A DNA stretch of 64,000 bases from Chitinophagaceae bacterium (GCA_016720745.1 JADKKA010000022.1:806001-870000); one strand, 5' to 3'. Counted from the stretch's first letter, positions 32,558 through 41,640 are shown. The notes: generated by a model not told the origin, from the letters alone. Translations and numbers: made by a program.

Positions 32558-33148
32558 ATGACACCGGAAAGAAAGCAAAGACTGACATCGGTACTCGACA
32601 AGCGGCAGGGGAACATTACAATTGTATTGGAGAATGTTTTTGATCCGCATAATATTTCCGCCGTAATGCGCACTGCGGATGCGATCGGTTTGCAGGATAT
32701 CTATATTCTGAATAATAAAATCCCCCGTCATAAAAAATGGGGTGCACGCAGTTCTTCCAGTGCGGCCAAATGGTTAAGCATACATCAATTTACGGATGCC
32801 GCTGAATGTTTTTCATCCCTTCGTGAGCGCTATTCAACTATTTTAACAACCCATCTCAGCAGCGATGCCATAGGTTTGCATGAGATTGATTTTACACAAA
32901 ACATAGCCCTCGTATTTGGCAATGAACACAGCGGGGTCAGTGATGAGATCAGGGCCATGGCAGATGGGAATTTTATCATCCCCCAGGTAGGTATCATCAA
33001 ATCGCTCAATATCAGCGTAGCCTGTGCTGTTACCCTCTATGAAGCCTTTAGGCAAAAAACGCTGGCAGGACATTACAACCAGCCCGGACTGGATCCCGTC
33101 CGATATGAGGCGTTGATGAAGAAGTGGGAGGAGAACAGGGATGAATGA
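32558..33148 (+). CDS. SpoU/TrmH family tRNA 2'-O-methyltransferase
   Basis: A 196-residue SPOUT methyltransferase. The knotted SAM site is visible as VFGNEHSGVSDE, (GNEHSGVS), FIIPQVGIIKSLNISVA (the IP..G...SLNVSVA motif) and the N-terminal NITIVLENVFDPHNISAVMRT region with the catalytic Asn-Arg pair (NISAVMRTADAIG). Length and ends fit TrmH, which makes Gm18 in the tRNA D-loop. It is divergent from mmsA and its last codons overlap the next frame. Confidence 0.88.
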   Translation: MTPERKQRLTSVLDKRQGNITIVLENVFDPHNISAVMRTADAIGLQDIYILNNKIPRHKKWGARSSSSAAKWLSIHQFTDAAECFSSLRERYSTILTTHLSSDAIGLHEIDFTQNIALVFGNEHSGVSDEIRAMADGNFIIPQVGIIKSLNISVACAVTLYEAFRQKTLAGHYNQPGLDPVRYEALMKKWEENRDE

Positions 33149-33188
33149 AGTACAAAGTTCAAAATACAAAGTACGAAATGGGAAGTGC

Positions 33189-33686
33189 ATGAAACGGAGA
33201 CTGACATTTATATGCTGTTTGATATGGGCCTGGGCGGGGCATGCACAGGAGATCAGGGCGGTGAAGGCGACGGAGCTGGAGAAGATCATCAGTGAAACAG
33301 ACCGCCCGCTTGTGATCAATCTGTGGGCGACCTGGTGTGTACCCTGTATTGAAGAAATTCCTTATTTCCTGGAAGAGATCAAAAAACATAACCAGGGAGT
33401 CCGTTCAGCTACCGATAGTATCCGTTTGATACTGGTCAGTCTGGATGGGAAAGAAAATTACCCCAAACAGCTCAGGAATTTTGTAAATAAAAGAAAATTC
33501 ACGACAGAGATCTTTTGGCTGGATGAAACCAATGCCGATTATTTCTGTCCGAAAGTAGACCCCAAATGGTCGGGAGTAATTCCGGCAACCCTCTTTGTAA
33601 ATCCCAAAAAGGGTTACCGGAATTTTGTTGAGGAACAACTCTCCCCGGAAGCACTGAAAAGAGAACTCATGGCTATACTGGAATAA
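33189..33686 (+). CDS. TlpA-like thioredoxin-fold protein
   Basis: A 165-residue exported thiol protein. The frame is open from 33141, but those first codons are a gene-gap repeat (AAGTTCAAAATACAAAGTAC) and MKRRLTFICCLIWAWAGHAQ at 33189 is a proper signal peptide, so I start there. The thioredoxin active site is WATWCVPC near residue 52, followed by EEIPYFLEE; the cis-Pro is in GVIPATLFVN. Likely periplasmic disulfide reductase or cytochrome-maturation type protein. Converges with the small gene at 33688. Confidence 0.88.
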   Translation: MKRRLTFICCLIWAWAGHAQEIRAVKATELEKIISETDRPLVINLWATWCVPCIEEIPYFLEEIKKHNQGVRSATDSIRLILVSLDGKENYPKQLRNFVNKRKFTTEIFWLDETNADYFCPKVDPKWSGVIPATLFVNPKKGYRNFVEEQLSPEALKRELMAILE

Positions 33687-33687
33687 T

Positions 33688-33891
33688 CTAGACCAGTTCT
33701 TCCCTGGCTTCCTGCATTTCACGACGGGCTTTCGCCACGATCTGCAGAAAATATATACCGGCGCCCAGGCTGATCAGGGCCAGGGTGATGCCCATAAAAC
33801 TCTTGTAATAAATACCCATGGCAAGGGCAAATCCCACTAAAATCATGAATCCAAAAATGATCAGGCGGCTAAGGAGCTGACGAGAGGACAT
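33688..33891 (-). CDS. Small membrane protein
   Basis: A 67-residue protein starting at MSSRQLL (an ATG two codons further up, 33897, is also possible). Two hydrophobic segments (LIIFGFMILVGFALAMGI and ITLALISLGAGIYFLQIV) and a charged C-terminal helix (KARREMQEAREELV). No family recognised. It is on the minus strand, one base from the end of the convergent tlpA-like gene, and a strong terminator separates it from the redoxin gene upstream, so it needs its own promoter. Confidence 0.6.
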   Translation of the reverse strand: MSSRQLLSRLIIFGFMILVGFALAMGIYYKSFMGITLALISLGAGIYFLQIVAKARREMQEAREELV

Positions 33892-33971
33892 AAGCATTGA
33901 TTTGGGTGAGGTAATGAAGATACTTACCGGCTTAGATGATGTCCTTAAAAAATTCCATAAAGATTTGCAAA

Positions 33972-34006
33972 AAAAATCCTCCCGGTATCTAACCGGGAGG
34001 ATTTTT
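33972..34006 (-). terminator. Intrinsic terminator after the redoxin gene
   Basis: 15-bp stem (AAAAATCCTCCCGGT with ACCGGGAGGATTTTT) and a 5-base loop, with T-runs on both strands; it can stop transcription in both directions. Confidence 0.92.
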
Positions 34007-34025
34007 AATTCATTTTATCTGTTGA

Positions 34026-34628
34026 TCAGAGCCTTTTAATTCCGCAACCAACGGAGCGGGATTGTTTGAGTGTAACCTCTTTACCACCCAGCACTTCATC
34101 TATAGCCACCCGCAGGTGTTTACGGCTTACCGCACCTGCATCATTCGGATTATCATCAATAGCACCATGGTAGACCAGCTTGCCACTGCCATCAAATAAG
34201 AAACATTCAGGCGTCCGGTTCGCTCCAAAAGCATCGGCCAGCGATGAATTTTGATCCACCATATAATACCAGCCATAGCCCTGATCTTTGGCATAAGCTT
34301 TCATTTCATCATAAGAATCATCAGCAGATCTTTGGGCCTCATTTGAATTCAAAACCGCTACCCCAAGGCCGCTGCCCAGGGCATATTTGCAGACTTCATA
34401 AGCCCGGCTTTGGTTTTTAATCACATAAGGACAGGTATTGCAACTGAACATGACCAGCAGTCCTTTATCAGTGCGGGCCTCCTGCAGAGATATTTCTTTG
34501 CCCGACACATCCTTCATTTTAAGATCAGGTTTGGGAATCGGAGAACCCAATGGTAATGGGTCCACATTTACTGCAAAGGCAGCTGCCAGGGCGAGAACGG
34601 GGAAAGCTGCATAAAATATTTTTTTCAT
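34026..34628 (-). CDS. Exported redoxin / AhpC-TSA-like protein
   Basis: A 200-residue thioredoxin-fold protein. A hydrophobic N-terminus (FYAAFPVLALAAAFAV) serves as signal or anchor. The core reads LGSPIPKPDLKMKDVSGKEI, (LGSPIPKPDLKMKD), then LLVMFSCNTCPYVIKN with a CxxC near residues 60-63, GVAVLNSNEAQR and TPECFLFDGSGKLVYHGAIDDN. This is the pattern of the thioredoxin-like family with the S/G-C-N-x-C motif often found in Bacteroidota and Planctomycetes. A further Cys lies near the C-terminus (VGCGIKRL). Followed by a strong terminator. Confidence 0.87.
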   Translation of the reverse strand: MKKIFYAAFPVLALAAAFAVNVDPLPLGSPIPKPDLKMKDVSGKEISLQEARTDKGLLVMFSCNTCPYVIKNQSRAYEVCKYALGSGLGVAVLNSNEAQRSADDSYDEMKAYAKDQGYGWYYMVDQNSSLADAFGANRTPECFLFDGSGKLVYHGAIDDNPNDAGAVSRKHLRVAIDEVLGGKEVTLKQSRSVGCGIKRL

Positions 34629-34667
34629 ATTACTGGTTTTTGCTCCTCTAAATTACAGCAATTTCAA

Positions 34668-35621
34668 TCAGGAAGCAGCACCATCTGTCGCCGATTCTTT
34701 CCGTTCGTCTGCAATTTTTTTCAGTGAATTGATACTGACATTCAGCTCAAACCCAATCAACAGCACCAGCGAATTACTGAAAATAAGGGCCATCATGATC
34801 AGAATCGTTCCAATAGACCCATACAGTTCATCATAATACCCAAACCGGCTGACCCACCAGGAGAAAAGCAGGGTAGTACAAAGCATCAGCACGGTAGCCA
34901 GGATCGACCCGGGATTGAGGAGCCGCCATTTTTTATGGACAGCCGGTGCATGCCGGTAGATATAAGAAATACAATAAAAGAAGAGCAGGATGATCACGAT
35001 CCACCGGGTATTCCGGATGATGACCTTCCAGGTGTCACTGATGTCCAGGATATTCAACACCTTGCCCTGCGCCACCAGCATAAGTACTGATATACTGACA
35101 AGGATATATAAGATAAATGTGATCTTGATGGCCGAAAGCCTTTTTTGTAATTCCTTTCTTTTCCGGAAGCCCAGGTAGTTTTTATCAAAAGAACGCTGGA
35201 TGCCCATCATCGCATTGGAGGAAAAGAACATGGACAGTAAAAAACCAAGAGAGAGTAATCCGTTACGGGGTTTATTGATAAAATCCTGTAAGAAATGAAT
35301 GAGGTTGGCATTGTTTTTTTCACCCGGAATCACATCCCTGATCAGACTGTACAAACCTTCTTCAAAATCTGCTGAAATCGGAAGAAAGGGGATGAGTGTA
35401 AACAAAAACATGATCGCAGGAGGGATGGCCATCACCAGGTTGAAGGAAATTGCCGATGCCCTTTCCGTCATTCCCACGGTTTTAACCTGTTTGATAAAAA
35501 ACAGGATCACATCATACAATGGAATTCCCCGGAAACCAGGGAAGGAGGTTAATTTGCTTTTCCCAACTATATAATTAGCCGGTGCGGAGTTGCTGATCTT
35601 ATTGGCAATACGTTTGATCAC
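34668..35621 (-). CDS. YihY/BrkB family membrane protein
   Basis: A 317-residue inner-membrane protein with six predicted helices of the YihY/BrkB family (often mis-called RNase BN). Family stretches: ERASAISFNLVMAIPPAIMF, (ASAISFNLVMAIPPA), SMFFSSNAMMGIQRSFDK and the late SIGTILIMMALIFSNSLVLLIG. Starts with GTG, overlapping the mltG stop by four bases (GTGA), so translation is coupled. The role of the family is unresolved; envelope function is likely from the operon. Confidence 0.88.
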   Translation of the reverse strand: MIKRIANKISNSAPANYIVGKSKLTSFPGFRGIPLYDVILFFIKQVKTVGMTERASAISFNLVMAIPPAIMFLFTLIPFLPISADFEEGLYSLIRDVIPGEKNNANLIHFLQDFINKPRNGLLSLGFLLSMFFSSNAMMGIQRSFDKNYLGFRKRKELQKRLSAIKITFILYILVSISVLMLVAQGKVLNILDISDTWKVIIRNTRWIVIILLFFYCISYIYRHAPAVHKKWRLLNPGSILATVLMLCTTLLFSWWVSRFGYYDELYGSIGTILIMMALIFSNSLVLLIGFELNVSINSLKKIADERKESATDGAAS

Positions 35622-36670
35622 TTTGGTGCCTGCAGGGCTTTTTGTTTACGGATCGAATCGGCCCGTCGGTTCTGCTCAGCATGAAAGAGCTTCACATATT
35701 TGTTGTGGTCATTGAGATTGCTGGTGAAGATAGTGCTGCCATCGAATTGGTAACTGGCTACAAAGAAGATATAATCTGTCTGAGGGGCATTCAGCACCGC
35801 TTCAATTGATTCAATAGAAGGAGTGCAAATAGGGCCCGGAGGCAGACCTTCGTGCAGGTACGTATTATAAGGCGATTCCAGTTTCAGATGAACCCCGGTG
35901 ATACGGCCTAATTGAAAATTTCTGGTGATAAATTTAACGGTAGGATCGGCCTGCAAACGCATTCCCATTTTCAGCCGGTTGATATATACCGAAGCCACAT
36001 TGCCTTTGTCGTTTTTCCGGTTGGTTTCTTCCTCTACTATTGAAGCCATGATCATGGCCTGTTGCGGATTTAAACCCTGGGCAGCAGCCTTTGCCTTCCG
36101 GTCATCATTCCAGAAGCGGTTATAAGCTGCAAAGAGTTGCTGCATGAGTTTCTCCGGGCTGCTGTTCCATTTATGAAAATAAGTGTCAGGGATGATCAGT
36201 GACATCACCGTATTGGTATCCACGCCGTAAGCACGGAGCGAGTCAGCATTATTCAGGTAACTGACCATTTGCAGGGAATCAAACTGGAAATCAAATTTCT
36301 TTCCGTTCCCCATTTTGGAAGAGAACAATTCCTTTGTCCTTTCTTTTACAATCGTCATTTTAACCAGCGACTGGTCGGCGCTGCGAAGCATTTTGACAAG
36401 GTTAAAAGCACTCATGCCATCCTTGAACAAATAGCGTCCGGCTTTTGGCTTTTTAAAACGAAGCAGCTTGCAGGCCCAATCGAATCCGTTGCCTTTCAAT
36501 AGCTTTTTATCGTTTAATTGATTTTTAAGTTCAGACAGACTTGTTCCTTCCTGTAAATAAAAAAAACTATTATCAGGATTACTGACAGAGGGGCGCATGA
36601 CCATGAAAACAACATAACCCACAGTTACCAGCAGGATGCCAATGATGGCCCAGATGAGCTTTTTCTTCAT
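35618..36670 (-). CDS. mltG: Endolytic transglycosylase MltG
   Basis: A 350-residue YceG/MltG-type enzyme that cuts nascent peptidoglycan and is thought to end glycan strand growth. One N-terminal membrane helix (LIWAIIGILLVTVGYVVFMV), a LysM-like region and the catalytic domain with the family Glu in MIMASIVEEETNRKNDKG near residue 206; ADPTVKF and LPPGPICTPSIESIEAVLNA follow as expected. Coupled to the BrkB-like gene. Confidence 0.94.
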   Translation of the reverse strand: MKKKLIWAIIGILLVTVGYVVFMVMRPSVSNPDNSFFYLQEGTSLSELKNQLNDKKLLKGNGFDWACKLLRFKKPKAGRYLFKDGMSAFNLVKMLRSADQSLVKMTIVKERTKELFSSKMGNGKKFDFQFDSLQMVSYLNNADSLRAYGVDTNTVMSLIIPDTYFHKWNSSPEKLMQQLFAAYNRFWNDDRKAKAAAQGLNPQQAMIMASIVEEETNRKNDKGNVASVYINRLKMGMRLQADPTVKFITRNFQLGRITGVHLKLESPYNTYLHEGLPPGPICTPSIESIEAVLNAPQTDYIFFVASYQFDGSTIFTSNLNDHNKYVKLFHAEQNRRADSIRKQKALQAPK

Positions 36671-36748
36671 ATTCGGTACTTGATATGCTTACTGCAATTT
36701 AACGGCTTCGGGGCATAAATCCGCTGATTATTCAGGTTTCAATGACAT

Positions 36749-36778
36749 GAAAAAACCCGTTCCAGTGAAGGAACGGGT
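36749..36778 (-). terminator. Intrinsic terminator after secG
   Basis: 9-bp stem ACCCGTTCC / GGAACGGGT, 6-base loop, then T6 on the minus strand. Confidence 0.9.
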
Positions 36779-36801
36779 CCACAATATTTTCAAATAAATA
36801 A

Positions 36802-37161
36802 TTATTTAGGAGTCGTAACCGGGGGAGTGGTAGTCGGTACAGCAGGAACTGTATTTGCTGGAACAGTAGGTTGAGAACTGGCCGGTACAGTTGCACCTGC
36901 AGCTTCTTTCGTCCTGTCCGTAGCAGAACTGGCATTTCCGGAAATAAAGATCACTGATAAAAGACTCAGTAAACCAATCACACCGGCAAAAATCCAGGTA
37001 CCTCTTTCCAGTACATCGGTGGTTTGTTTTACCCCCATGAACTGGTTGCTGAAGCCGGCAATATTACCGGTAAGACCACCACCTTTGGGGTTCTGAACCA
37101 ATACGATAAGCCCCAGTATCACCGAAGCCAGCACCACGAGTACAATGAACAAAGTTGTCAT
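36802..37161 (-). CDS. secG: Preprotein translocase subunit SecG
   Basis: A 119-residue SecG with the two membrane helices of the family. It opens TLFIVLVVLASVILGLIVLVQNPKGGGL, (shortened: GLIVLVQNPKGGGL near residues 18-31), then NQFMGVKQTTDVLERGTW and the second helix IFAGVIGLLSLLSVIFI. The tail of about 40 residues is low-complexity Ala/Pro/Thr/Val, longer than in E. coli and common in Bacteroidota. One base separates it from the stop of the preceding gene; a terminator follows. Confidence 0.94.
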   Translation of the reverse strand: MTTLFIVLVVLASVILGLIVLVQNPKGGGLTGNIAGFSNQFMGVKQTTDVLERGTWIFAGVIGLLSLLSVIFISGNASSATDRTKEAAGATVPASSQPTVPANTVPAVPTTTPPVTTPK

Positions 37162-37162
37162 G

Positions 37163-38170
37163 TCAATTCAATTTCTTTAAATCCTCAATTTTCGCTGCAA
37201 AATAAGTGCTTTTAGCGGGTTCAAGCAAACTTAATTTGTGGTAGATATCAATGGCTTTGACGCTATTTCCCTGTTTTTCCCATACTTCAGCCATTGCTTC
37301 GGTATATACATTCTCTTCGCGGATCGAGTTTTCCGCCAGTTTAACCACTTTATCCTCGGTGGCGGGCTCATTTTGCCGGTTTATGTCCGTTGAAGGCGCT
37401 TTTTTGATGGTTTTCAGCCATTCTGTAAAGCTTTTCAATTGCTGTCCGAATTTGTCCTTCGGCTTTTCGTCTTCTTTGAATTTGATCCCCTGTGAAGCGA
37501 AATAGTCAACGGTATGATAGGGCTCGAATAGCAAATCCTGCCCCCCCTGGTCATTCGCTGCCGTTTGAAAAGCAGGATTTTCCAGTAAAGGATCTCTCTC
37601 AGTAGTCACCGGCTTTTCTATATTTAGTATCACATTTTCCGCCTCAACAGCTGGTGACAGGGCCGGATCAGGATTTTCAGCATCTATGGTAAACGGTATT
37701 GTATCAGGTATTGCTGGTACAGCTTCATCAACGGGTTCCCGGTTTATTTCCGGTTGAACTGTTTCAATGGCTACTGTTTCTTCAGGTATTGTTTCAACAG
37801 GAGCTGCAATAACTGGTTCAACCTGCATCGAATCATCCTCCGGCCAATGTTCAATTACCGTTTCAGTTGGAACGGATTCCGGGGCTTCTTTTGCAAGCGC
37901 TTCTTTTTTATGTTTGATCAGCTCGGCCTGACCGGTATCATACAGGAGATGTTCTACTGAGGCCGGGTTATGGAAGTACAGCAGTGTTTTTTGCAGCTGA
38001 TCTTCGAACCCTTCCAGTTTTTCAGCCTGCATTTTTTTTGCCAGCAGTAATTGTGCCGCACCCAGATAGGGGTTCTTTCCGGCAAACTGCTGCAGTTCGG
38101 GTAAACTGCAATGTTCCAGCGAATCTTTTTGTAGCAATGATCTTACCAGTTGGTCGATCCGGATATTCAT
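37163..38170 (-). CDS. Conserved Bacteroidota protein between lptE and secG
   Basis: A 335-residue protein. Residues 1-110 are helical (IDQLVRSLLQKDSLEHCSL, NPYLGAAQLLLAKKMQ); the middle (about 115-230) is an acidic low-complexity linker of Pro/Glu/Val; residues 270-335 end in a tetratricopeptide-like pair of helices (EAMAEVWEKQGNSVKAIDIYHKLS). No signal peptide, so cytoplasmic. Function unknown, but its place between lptE and secG is conserved in this phylum, suggesting envelope or secretion work. Confidence 0.82.
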   Translation of the reverse strand: MNIRIDQLVRSLLQKDSLEHCSLPELQQFAGKNPYLGAAQLLLAKKMQAEKLEGFEDQLQKTLLYFHNPASVEHLLYDTGQAELIKHKKEALAKEAPESVPTETVIEHWPEDDSMQVEPVIAAPVETIPEETVAIETVQPEINREPVDEAVPAIPDTIPFTIDAENPDPALSPAVEAENVILNIEKPVTTERDPLLENPAFQTAANDQGGQDLLFEPYHTVDYFASQGIKFKEDEKPKDKFGQQLKSFTEWLKTIKKAPSTDINRQNEPATEDKVVKLAENSIREENVYTEAMAEVWEKQGNSVKAIDIYHKLSLLEPAKSTYFAAKIEDLKKLN

Positions 38171-38190
38171 GGGTCCAAGTTAGCGGTAAG

Positions 38191-38703
38191 TTACCAGTTG
38201 GAAAATAGCTTATTAAAAATTTCATCCGTCAGGGTACGTATCATTTCATCACCGAGGGAATTTTCAGCCTGCTGAAAGGATTGATTACCCTTGAACTCAA
38301 AACTCCGGCTGATATCGTAATCATTTACTTTATCCTTGGTATTGTCAGTCACGGTAACATGTACACTTACCGTTAATCGGTTATTCGCCACCTGTTGATT
38401 GGAGATCGCCGAAGTACTGAAAGAATAGTCTGATATAAAACCAGTGATTTCCCAGTCTACTTTGTCATTATTCGTTTGTGTCAGCCGGGTTTGTCCCACA
38501 ATTTTCTGACGCAGTTTATCGGTTAACCGGGGACTTAACTGCGGGTTCACGTAACGGGCTTTGTTCTCAATGTAATTGACCTTGACCGTTTTTACTTCGG
38601 GAGGAATCGAAACATCCTTGAATTTATAGACCCCGCATCCTGCTGAAAGGATGAACAGGAGTATAATTGATACAAGGGTTATGTTTTTTATGAAACGATA
38701 CAT
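38191..38703 (-). CDS. lptE: LptE-like LPS assembly lipoprotein
   Basis: A 170-residue lipoprotein; I use the ATG at 38703 (MYRFIKNITLVSIILLF) rather than the one two codons upstream. Lipobox LSAGCGVYKF near residue 24. The mature part matches the Bacteroidota LptE family: VKTVKVNYIENKARYVNP, LTDKLRQKIVGQTRL and the late SFQQAENSLGDEMIRTL. LptE plugs the LptD barrel and helps insert LPS in the outer leaflet. Part of the miaB-secG operon. Confidence 0.88.
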   Translation of the reverse strand: MYRFIKNITLVSIILLFILSAGCGVYKFKDVSIPPEVKTVKVNYIENKARYVNPQLSPRLTDKLRQKIVGQTRLTQTNNDKVDWEITGFISDYSFSTSAISNQQVANNRLTVSVHVTVTDNTKDKVNDYDISRSFEFKGNQSFQQAENSLGDEMIRTLTDEIFNKLFSNW

Positions 38704-38745
38704 GATCAAAAATTAGTTAACGGTATATCAGTATAAAGATCGGTC

Positions 38746-40023
38746 TTATAATTCTTCGATATCATATTCCTTTAATTTCCGGTAAAGCGTTCTTTCGCTG
38801 ATACCAAGATCCATCGCCGCATCTTTTCTTTTGCTCTTGTGTTTTTTCAGCGCTTTAATGATCAGTTCTTTTTCCTTGTCCATGATATTCAGGCTTTCTT
38901 CCACTTCCACATGCGCATGAATATCATTATTATTCATCAGTACCGGCTGGTTGTTAGCAATGGCGGGTTGCATTGGCGTAATATTCAAAGGGCCTGCAGC
39001 CGGCAGGTTCACCAGATTATCAGCTGTATTGATCCGGAATGATTCAGACTCCCTCAGTTCATTGATCATGGACTGGCTTTGGGCCACCATACCCGGATTT
39101 TGCAATACTTCCAGGAACATTCTTTTTAATTCTGTTACATCTTTCTTCATATCAAAGAAAAGCTTGTACAGGATTTCTCTTTCATTCGCAAACTCAGATC
39201 CCTGTCCATTGGGATGGGCCAGCACCGGCATCCGGTTGGTGGAATAAGGCTGCAGGTACTTACCCAGTTCCCTGGCATTGATCAATTTATCCTGGGCCAG
39301 TACAGAAATCTGTTCTGCAATATTCTTTAATTCCCTCACATTGCCCGGCCATGGGTATTGAATTAACAGTTGTTTTGCCTCCTCATCCAATTGTACCGAG
39401 GAAGTTCTGTATCGGGTGGCGAAATCAGCCGCAAATTTCCGGAACAGAATATGAATATCTTCCGGGCGGTCATGCAGGGCCGGTACACGGATCGGAACCG
39501 TGCTTAAGCGGTAATAAAGATCTTCTCTGAATTTACCTGACTGAACTAATTGCAGTAAATCTTTATTGGTTGCCGCGATAACCCGTACATCAGTCTTTTG
39601 CACTTTGGAAGAACCCACCCGGATAAACTCTCCGCTTTCCAGTACCCTCAACAACCTGGCCTGTGTACCCAATGGCAATTCCCCGATTTCATCCAGGAAG
39701 ATGGTACCGCCATTCACCGTTTCAAAATATCCCTTGCGGGCATCAGCGGCACCGGTAAAAGAACCCTTTTCATGACCGAATAATTCAGAATCAATGGTTC
39801 CTTCCGGAATGGCACCACAGTTCACCGCAATAAAGGGATTATGCTTTCTGGCCGATAAGGCATGAATGATCTGAGAGAATACTTCCTTTCCCACACCGCT
39901 TTCGCCGTTAATCAGCACCGTAAGATCGGTACCGGCTACCTGTACAGCTACCTGTAAGGCATAGTTCAGGGCAGGCGCATTACCAATGATGCCAAAACGG
40001 TTTTTAATACTTTGTATATCCAT
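38746..40023 (-). CDS. Sigma-54 interaction domain transcriptional regulator
   Basis: A 425-residue bacterial enhancer-binding protein. The AAA+ domain starts almost at the N-terminus: GESGVGKE Walker A near residue 42, the sigma-54 contact loop GSFTGAADARKG, Walker B GGTIFLDEIGELP, and the arginine fingers. A Fis-type helix-turn-helix closes the protein (KRKDAAMDLGISERTLYRKL). There is no receiver, GAF or PAS domain, so it is constitutive or controlled by a partner. Between them is a Gln/Asn-rich linker of about 120 residues. Start taken at the ATG of 40023, not the GTG at 40029. Lies between miaB and lptE, as is usual in this phylum. Confidence 0.93.
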   Translation of the reverse strand: MDIQSIKNRFGIIGNAPALNYALQVAVQVAGTDLTVLINGESGVGKEVFSQIIHALSARKHNPFIAVNCGAIPEGTIDSELFGHEKGSFTGAADARKGYFETVNGGTIFLDEIGELPLGTQARLLRVLESGEFIRVGSSKVQKTDVRVIAATNKDLLQLVQSGKFREDLYYRLSTVPIRVPALHDRPEDIHILFRKFAADFATRYRTSSVQLDEEAKQLLIQYPWPGNVRELKNIAEQISVLAQDKLINARELGKYLQPYSTNRMPVLAHPNGQGSEFANEREILYKLFFDMKKDVTELKRMFLEVLQNPGMVAQSQSMINELRESESFRINTADNLVNLPAAGPLNITPMQPAIANNQPVLMNNNDIHAHVEVEESLNIMDKEKELIIKALKKHKSKRKDAAMDLGISERTLYRKLKEYDIEEL

Positions 40024-40050
40024 ACGCACGCCCCGGAAGGGGTATTTACT

Positions 40051-41481
40051 TTAAATAATTTTTCCCAGCAGCGTGGCCTGGGTACAGTCTGTCACTTTTA
40101 CTTTTACATAATCTCCCTTCTGAAGGTTATTGTCATTTTTCGGGAATACAATCACCTTATTCTCCGAACTGCGCCCCATCCAGTCCTGCTCACTTTTTTT
40201 ACTGTTACCTTCAATTAATACGGTAAAAGTTTTTCCAATATCCCGCAGGTTGCTTTCCAGTGAAAGCCTGTTCTGCAACGCAACAATTTCTGCCAGCCTT
40301 TTTTTCTTTACCTCTTCCGGCACATCATCAGCATATCTTTTTTGTGCGAGTGTACCGGGCCTTTCACTATAGAAAAACATATAACTCATGTCATAGCGGC
40401 TGTACTCCATGATGCTGAGTGTTTCCTGATGATCTTTTTCCTCCTCAGTACAGAAACCGGCGATCAGATCAGAACTGATACCGCAACCGGGAAGTATTTC
40501 CCTGATCCGGTCCACTTTGGCCAGATACCATTCTCTTGTATAGGTACGGTTCATCATCTGCAGGATCCGCGATGATCCGCTTTGTACCGGCAAATGGATA
40601 TAGTTACAGATATTTTCATACCGGGCAATGGTATGCAGTACCTCATCAGTAATATCTTTTGGATGGGATGTGGAAAAACGCACCCGCAGCAGGGGAGAGA
40701 TCAGTGCTACCTGTTCCAGCAGGTTTGCAAAGGTAATCGGAGCCGGTACCTCGTCACCTGTAGTAGCTGCTGTATAATAATAGCTGTCTACGTTTTGTCC
40801 CAGTAAAGTGACTTCCTTGTATCCTTTTTCAAACAGATCACGGCATTCTGCAATAATACTGGCCGCATCACGACTTCTTTCCCTTCCTCTTGTAAATGGA
40901 ACCACACAGAAAGAGCACATATTATTACAACCCCGCATGATACTGACAAAGGCGCTCACACCATTACTGTCTAACCGAACCGGAGAAATATCTGCATAAG
41001 TTTCATCCCTGCTCAATAATACGTTCACGGCTTTTTGTCCGCCCGATGCTTCTTCCACCAGCGCAGGGAGGGAACGATAGGCATCCGGACCTACCACAAT
41101 GTCCACCAGCTTTTCTTCTTCCAGGAATTTAGCTTTCAGTCGTTCGGCCATACAACCCAGTACACCCACCAGCATTCCTTTCTTGCGCTCTTTGAGTTTC
41201 CTGAATTCAGTCAATCTTTTTCGAACGGTTTGTTCAGCCTTCTCCCTGATGGAACAGGTATTAATAAATATCAGATCAGCTTCTTCCAGATTACGGGTAG
41301 CACCAAAACCCTGCTGATGCAGGATCGAAGCCACGATTTCACTGTCAGCAAAATTCATCTGACAGCCATAGCTTTCAATATAGAACCGCTTCCCAAACTG
41401 ATTGGGGTCAGCCTGAAAGGGAGCAAAAGCTTCTCCCTGCCGGTCCTCATCATGTGTCTTATCTGTCACAAAATCAAGCAT
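40051..41481 (-). CDS. miaB: tRNA-2-methylthio-N6-isopentenyladenosine synthase MiaB
   Basis: A 476-residue radical SAM methylthiotransferase that adds the 2-methylthio group to i6A37. N-terminal UPF0004 domain with YIESYGCQMNFADSEIV and the three Cys of the auxiliary cluster, radical SAM motif MRGCNNMCSFCVVPFTRG (CxxxCxxC), HLPVQSGSSRILQMMNR and a C-terminal TRAM domain. Complete and of normal length. First gene of the operon running to secG; a -7 element lies just upstream. Confidence 0.96.
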   Translation of the reverse strand: MLDFVTDKTHDEDRQGEAFAPFQADPNQFGKRFYIESYGCQMNFADSEIVASILHQQGFGATRNLEEADLIFINTCSIREKAEQTVRKRLTEFRKLKERKKGMLVGVLGCMAERLKAKFLEEEKLVDIVVGPDAYRSLPALVEEASGGQKAVNVLLSRDETYADISPVRLDSNGVSAFVSIMRGCNNMCSFCVVPFTRGRERSRDAASIIAECRDLFEKGYKEVTLLGQNVDSYYYTAATTGDEVPAPITFANLLEQVALISPLLRVRFSTSHPKDITDEVLHTIARYENICNYIHLPVQSGSSRILQMMNRTYTREWYLAKVDRIREILPGCGISSDLIAGFCTEEEKDHQETLSIMEYSRYDMSYMFFYSERPGTLAQKRYADDVPEEVKKKRLAEIVALQNRLSLESNLRDIGKTFTVLIEGNSKKSEQDWMGRSSENKVIVFPKNDNNLQKGDYVKVKVTDCTQATLLGKII

Positions 41482-41501
41482 AAAAATGTAGAATAGGACA
41501 G

Positions 41502-41509
41502 CAAATATA
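41502..41509 (-). promoter_or_regulatory. -7 element for the miaB operon
   Basis: Minus strand TATATTTG matches TAnnTTTG exactly, 20 bases before the miaB ATG. The -33 region shows no clear TTG. Confidence 0.45.
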
Positions 41510-41640
41510 CTGCTTAAACCCGAATTTATGACAGGTTGTCAGGGTCGTCCTGTACTGTCCTCTCTGCTTTTTTGCCGTTCAGCCAATTATTTATCAATGA
41601 GTTAGCAAGTTCGAAATATCTTTATCGTCTAAAATTTGTT

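Noticed and set aside
34668..35621. Ribonuclease BN
   Set aside because: Old misnaming of the YihY/BrkB family; the protein is a six-helix membrane protein without nuclease motifs.
41536..41640. N-terminal extension of the TonB-type receptor from a TTG at 41536
   Set aside because: The extra residues have no signal-peptide character and precede a proper signal peptide; more likely leader sequence.
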